Assembly: GCA_003505715.1 (NCBI GenBank)
Contig: DNXU01000375.1
Coordinates: 2,852 to 13,497 of the forward strand
Source: Cyanobacteria bacterium UBA8803
Lineage (GTDB): Bacteria > Cyanobacteriota > Cyanobacteriia > Cyanobacteriales > Coleofasciculaceae
Direction: 5' to 3'
Length of the DNA stretch: 10,646 nt
The notes under the pieces are model-generated. The model was not told the origin of the DNA, made no database searches, and saw only the letters and a list, made by a program, of their open reading frames with translations. Shown here piece by piece: positions 7,031 through 10,646 of this stretch. Within the stretch, counting starts at the first letter, position 1, and each line of letters begins with the position of its first letter. Both the position numbers and the translations under genes were made by a program.

Positions 7031-9280
7031 ATGTTCGGACTCAAGCATCTCAGTATCAAATCAAAACTGCAAATCATTCTATTGTTTGCTAGTCTGGGTT
7101 CCATCTTGGTGATTAGCTATCTCAGTTGGAGCAAAGCGCGGGAGATCCTAACCCATCGCATTTTTGACCAGCTAACCAGCGTGCGAGCCTCCAAAGCTTA
7201 TCAGGTAGAAGCGTACTTCAAAAACTTAGAAAATCATTTGCAAACCCTCTGCGAAAATCAGATGACTGTAGCAGCGATGCGGGAGTTTAATCAGTCTTTT
7301 GATGACTTGGATAAAATTTCCTTTTCTCTGGAGCGAGATGCCAAAGTTGAAAGCTATTACACGCAAGAGTTCTTTCCCAGGCTCGCTAAAAATATTGAAG
7401 GCGAACCATTATTTGAAACCTATCGCCCAACTGGAAATGCCGCCCGTGAACTGCAATATCAATACATTGCCAACAATCCGAATCCGGTCGGCAAAAAGGA
7501 TGTGTTGGATGATGCCAAAGATAACAGCAAGTATAGCGCAGTGCATCGTCGTTATCACCCATTATTTCGCAATTTGATTAAAAGGTTTGGTTACTCTGAC
7601 CTATTTTTGATTGATGCGGAAACAGGCGATATTGTTTACACAGTTTATAAAGAAACAGACTTCGGCACCAATCTTTATAGTGGACCCTATCGCAATACGA
7701 ATCTGGCAGAGGTGGTACGTCAAGCCCGCGACAATCCAGATTTGGGAGCCATTCAACTGGTGGATTTCCAGTTCTACCGCCCGTCCTACAATGCCCCTGC
7801 TGCCTTCATAGCAGGTTCTATTTACGATGGTTCCCGTCGAGTGGGCATTCTAGCAGTGCAGTTGCCAGTTGATGAAATTAACCGGGTATTAACTGGCAAC
7901 CAAAATTGGAAACAGGATGGGTTGGGAGATACGGGAGAAACCTACCTCGTAGGTGATGACTTACGCTTGCGATCGGCGGCGCGTCTCCTGCTCGAAAATC
8001 CAGCCGCCTACCTCGACGTTTTACGCCACAATCAAGTCCGCTCGGAAATCGTTAGCTCAATTGAAAAACTGAAAACGGCGCTATTAGTGCTTCCCATCAA
8101 TACTGAGGCTGCCAAAAAATCTATGGCAGGTAAATCGGGAACACAAATTATGCAGGGCTACGGTGGTTCAGATGTTCTCAGTTCCTATGCACCTCTGAAT
8201 ATTCATGGAGTCAATTGGGGAATTATTTCAGAGATGGCATTGTCTGAAGCATACGCCCCGATTAATGCTCTACAGAATTATCTCCTACTCTCTACGATCG
8301 TTCTGATTCTACTTCTAACCTTGTTGGCAACGATCGCATCTCAGCGATTGATGCGACCGATTGATTTGATGATTCAGCGATATGGCTCCCGCCATGTTGA
8401 GGGAAAACCCTTAACTTCCTCAGTAGACTCCCCAGATGCGGACGCAGATAATTCCACCCCAGAAATGGATATTGGAGATGATGACGAACTTCGGGAACTG
8501 AGCCAAATTTTCCAGGAGATGAGGCAGCAAATTCACGAGAAAATCGCAGCGCTCGCTCAGAAAGAGCAGGAAAACGAAATGCTATTATTAAACATCCTAC
8601 CGCGTCCGCTGATGGAACGGTGGCGGCAGGGAGATACTAAACTAGTGGATCGGGTGCAACAGGTAACTGTGATTGCGATCCAAATAGTGGGTTTGGCAAA
8701 ATCGACCGAACAACAAGGAGTTCAAACGGTTGCTAATGCTTTTAATGAATTCATCGTCCAATTAGACGATACGGGTGAAAAATCTGATATTGAACGATTA
8801 GATTGTTTTGGCGATCGCTACATTGCTGCCTGTGGCTTAACTAAACCCCGCTTAGACCACGTCAAGCGGGTAGTAGATTTTGCTCACGAGGCTTTGAACC
8901 TAGTCAAAGCGGTAAATCAGAAATACAATCTGGGCTTAAATCTGCGGATTGGCATTCATACAGGGGCAGTGACGGCTGCCCTGATTGGGCAGAAAAAATT
9001 TCGCTACGACCTCTGGGGAGAGCCATTGAGCATTGCCAGCCAATTAGAGCGACAGGCAGAGCCAAACACCATTCGCGTGACGCAAGCGGTGTACGATCCT
9101 GTACGCGATCTGTTCCCCTTTGAGTCGAATAAATCCGTTGTTCTCGAAGACAAGCGCACGCTACCGACTTGGGTACTTGGCAAAACCGGACTGCGGGATT
9201 TGATCGACGAACTGACCTTTGGGCTGAGTTTCGATGATGATGATGATCTCAATCCCCACAGCACAGAGGAGCGCGACTGA
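7031..9280 (+). CDS. Membrane-bound dCache-HAMP protein with class III adenylate/guanylate cyclase homology domain (catalytic residues partly lost)
   Basis: A 749-residue inner-membrane sensor. TM1 is at about 13-32. A large extracytoplasmic double-Cache (dCache) ligand-sensing domain spans about 35-410 (motif KETDFGTNLYSGPYRNTNLA near 210, then GDTGETYLVGDD near 300). TM2 is at 418-436, followed by HAMP with an acidic insert (about 455-488), a coiled-coil helix, and the cyclase homology domain at about 525-725. Against class III cyclases, the first metal Asp is Gln551 (VIAIQIVGL), the second metal Asp is kept (Asp595, GDRY), the purine-selecting Lys is Asp591, Asp660 is kept (YDLWG), and the transition-state Asn and Arg are Ser667 and Gln671. 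A normal two-metal cyclase is therefore unlikely. The C-terminus carries five Asp residues from a GAT repeat. The start follows a region without a good ribosome site. Its stop overlaps the next gene's start, so the two are probably co-transcribed. The family is sure; the activity is doubtful. Confidence 0.93.
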   Translation: MFGLKHLSIKSKLQIILLFASLGSILVISYLSWSKAREILTHRIFDQLTSVRASKAYQVEAYFKNLENHLQTLCENQMTVAAMREFNQSFDDLDKISFSLERDAKVESYYTQEFFPRLAKNIEGEPLFETYRPTGNAARELQYQYIANNPNPVGKKDVLDDAKDNSKYSAVHRRYHPLFRNLIKRFGYSDLFLIDAETGDIVYTVYKETDFGTNLYSGPYRNTNLAEVVRQARDNPDLGAIQLVDFQFYRPSYNAPAAFIAGSIYDGSRRVGILAVQLPVDEINRVLTGNQNWKQDGLGDTGETYLVGDDLRLRSAARLLLENPAAYLDVLRHNQVRSEIVSSIEKLKTALLVLPINTEAAKKSMAGKSGTQIMQGYGGSDVLSSYAPLNIHGVNWGIISEMALSEAYAPINALQNYLLLSTIVLILLLTLLATIASQRLMRPIDLMIQRYGSRHVEGKPLTSSVDSPDADADNSTPEMDIGDDDELRELSQIFQEMRQQIHEKIAALAQKEQENEMLLLNILPRPLMERWRQGDTKLVDRVQQVTVIAIQIVGLAKSTEQQGVQTVANAFNEFIVQLDDTGEKSDIERLDCFGDRYIAACGLTKPRLDHVKRVVDFAHEALNLVKAVNQKYNLGLNLRIGIHTGAVTAALIGQKKFRYDLWGEPLSIASQLERQAEPNTIRVTQAVYDPVRDLFPFESNKSVVLEDKRTLPTWVLGKTGLRDLIDELTFGLSFDDDDDLNPHSTEERD
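9233..9247 (+). repeat. (GAT)5 trinucleotide run encoding Asp735-Asp739
   Basis: Five perfect GAT codons near the 3' end of the cyclase gene encode a poly-Asp tail segment (SFDDDDDLNP). Such a run is open to replication slippage, which would change the tail length in steps of one residue without shifting the frame. Confidence 0.8.
9266..9270 (+). promoter_or_regulatory. Ribosome binding site of the MscS-type channel gene
   Basis: GAGGA lies nine bases before the ATG at 9280-9282, inside the last codons of the cyclase gene. It supports this start and the TGATG stop/start overlap, consistent with translational coupling of the two genes. Confidence 0.7.
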
Positions 9281-10646
9281 TGACTAACCTATCGAGCGAT
9301 CAGGCTACATTACTTCAGGGCATCGGGTTAATCCTAGGATTACCTCTACTGGTAGTTGGGCTGGGGGAACTGATTGAGCGATGCCAGCGCCATAGACACC
9401 CTTGGGCAACCGTATTTATTGCTACGCGCAATTTGCTGTTACCACCCTTAGCCCTGTGGCTGGTGATGCATCGTTTTTTTGGGATACCTGAGGGTGCGAT
9501 CGCCCTGCGCCTGATTGGCAGTTTATATTGGATTGCCCTCATTTATACACTGCTGCTGCTGCTCAATACCATCTTGGTAACTGGCAAAAAGCAGAAACTT
9601 TGGCAAATTCAGTTGCCCAACCTGCTATTCCAGTTGCTTCGCGCCTTAGTGATACTGAGTATTCTCGCTTACGTGTTAGCCCAGGTCTGGAAGGTCGATT
9701 TAACTAAAGTCATAGGTGCCCTTGGTATTGGGTCTTTAGTGATTGCGCTGGCATTGCAAGATACATTGAGCAATTTAGTATCGGGCTTTTTGCTGATTGT
9801 GGAAAGTCCGTTTAAGGTAGGCGACTGGATTCAGGTTGGGGAATTAGAGGGGGAAGTGATTGAAATCAACTGGCGAGCCGTGCGAATTAAGACCCTCGAT
9901 CGCGACATCATCATCATTCCCAACGGCAATCTGGGTAAGGAAAACATTTGCAATTACACCATGATCGATCCCTTACATGCCGTGCGGTTAAGGATGCCAT
10001 TTTCCTATGAAGATCATCCCAATCTAGTTCGCAAAACGCTACAAGCTGTTGCTCTGTCGATAGAGGGAATTCATCCTGACCCGTTGCCTCAGATCGATCC
10101 TCAAGTCTACAAAAATAGCTATATTGAATATGAAATCCGCTTCTTCATCACCCACTACAGCCAGTTAGAACACATCGAAGACGAATTTTTGGCTCGTGCC
10201 TACTATGCGATTCGTCGCAATCAGCTTCATGTTCCCTTTGCTGACAAGATTGAATACAAAATCGAGGGCTTGCCAGCTGACGGCAACAATACACCGGAAC
10301 GTTTGATAGAAATTTTGCGATCGCTGCCCCTATTTGCTCTTTTAGACAACTCAGCCCTCCAATATTTAACCCAACATACCAGGGTAGAACTCTTTGGCAT
10401 TGGGGAAAAGATTGTTAGTGCTGGCGAAGTCGATCGGGCACTTTATGTTGTGTTAGGAGGTCAAATCTTACTTTCCTTAGATCCTAAAATTGGTCAGAAG
10501 CAGGAGATTATTTATTTATCCGAGGGCGACTTTTTCGGCGAACTGGTGTTTTTACCGGGAGAAACCAGCCCTGTTTTTGCCATGGTAACCCAGACTGCCA
10601 AGGTACTCAAAATCGCACCTGCCGCGATCGCCCATGTGGCTCAACA
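9280..10646 (+). CDS. MscS-family channel with C-terminal cyclic-nucleotide-binding domain, first 455 residues (3' end beyond right edge)
   Basis: An open frame from the ATG at 9280 to the right edge. The ATG shares one base with the cyclase stop (TGATG) and has a good ribosome site. Hydrophobic segments at about 12-31, 44-64, 75-98 and 113-134 precede the MscS pore helix (about 140-170, DLTKVIGALGIGSLVIALAL then QDTLSN) and the beta domain (VESPFKVGDWIQV at 174-186, IIIIPNGNL near 215). From about residue 348 (SLPLFALL) there is a cyclic-nucleotide-binding fold with FFGEL at 418-422. This is the bacterial cyclic-nucleotide-gated (bCNG) architecture: a membrane channel opened or modulated by a ligand in the cytoplasm. 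The phosphate-binding cassette continues LVFLPGETSPVFAMV with no Arg, although the family normally has one about 9-10 residues after the Glu (Glu421 here), so classic cAMP/cGMP binding is in doubt. Its partner upstream is the cyclase-like gene. The family is certain; the ligand is unknown. Confidence 0.93.
   Translation, partial: MTNLSSDQATLLQGIGLILGLPLLVVGLGELIERCQRHRHPWATVFIATRNLLLPPLALWLVMHRFFGIPEGAIALRLIGSLYWIALIYTLLLLLNTILVTGKKQKLWQIQLPNLLFQLLRALVILSILAYVLAQVWKVDLTKVIGALGIGSLVIALALQDTLSNLVSGFLLIVESPFKVGDWIQVGELEGEVIEINWRAVRIKTLDRDIIIIPNGNLGKENICNYTMIDPLHAVRLRMPFSYEDHPNLVRKTLQAVALSIEGIHPDPLPQIDPQVYKNSYIEYEIRFFITHYSQLEHIEDEFLARAYYAIRRNQLHVPFADKIEYKIEGLPADGNNTPERLIEILRSLPLFALLDNSALQYLTQHTRVELFGIGEKIVSAGEVDRALYVVLGGQILLSLDPKIGQKQEIIYLSEGDFFGELVFLPGETSPVFAMVTQTAKVLKIAPAAIAHVAQ

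Noticed and set aside
7031..9280. Confident naming as an active adenylate cyclase (cya)
   Set aside because: The first metal-binding Asp, the purine-selecting Lys and the transition-state Asn/Arg are all replaced, so no cya symbol was given.

Overview
The window looks like chromosomal DNA of a cyanobacterium. The octamer GCGATCGC (HIP1), a hallmark of cyanobacterial genomes, occurs about fifteen times in 10.6 kb. A CCCCATT-type heptamer repeat (STRR class) is present, and the small proteins resemble conserved cyanobacterial families. A filamentous or otherwise large-genome lineage is plausible, but I cannot name a genus.

Layout. Positions 1-994 (minus strand) hold the N-terminal 331 residues of a conserved hypothetical protein that runs off the left edge. 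A 293-base divergent intergenic region (995-1287) carries a good sigma70-type promoter candidate pointing right. Positions 1288-6462 (plus) encode a 1724-residue nitric oxide synthase (NOS). It comprises a beta-rich N-terminal domain, two globin domains in tandem, a NOS oxygenase domain, a complete FMN/FAD/NADPH reductase, and a C-terminal domain of about 290 residues that I recognise as an LCIB-family (beta-type) carbonic anhydrase. Positions 6463-7030 are mostly non-coding and hold a putative hairpin, an STRR heptamer array, an 85-codon minus-strand gene that looks like the cut-off start of a longer family, and a 95-bp MITE-like inverted-repeat element. Positions 7031-9280 (plus) encode a membrane-bound dCache-HAMP-class III cyclase protein. 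Overlapping it by one base, a five-helix MscS-type channel with a cyclic-nucleotide-binding domain starts at 9280 and runs off the right edge.

How the genes may work together. The NOS polypeptide should oxidise L-arginine with NADPH and O2. The second globin has the heme ligands needed to bind O2 and could oxidise the NO to nitrate in place. The fused carbonic anhydrase domain, with an intact Cys-His-Cys zinc set, would tie this to CO2/bicarbonate; that link is the most unusual feature here. The cyclase and channel genes form a tight two-gene unit that looks like a classic cAMP-maker plus cAMP-gated channel. However, the cyclase domain has lost several catalytic residues and the channel's nucleotide pocket lacks the phosphate-binding arginine, so the pair may have drifted to a different signalling mode. 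No RNA genes, CRISPR arrays or complete insertion sequences were seen.
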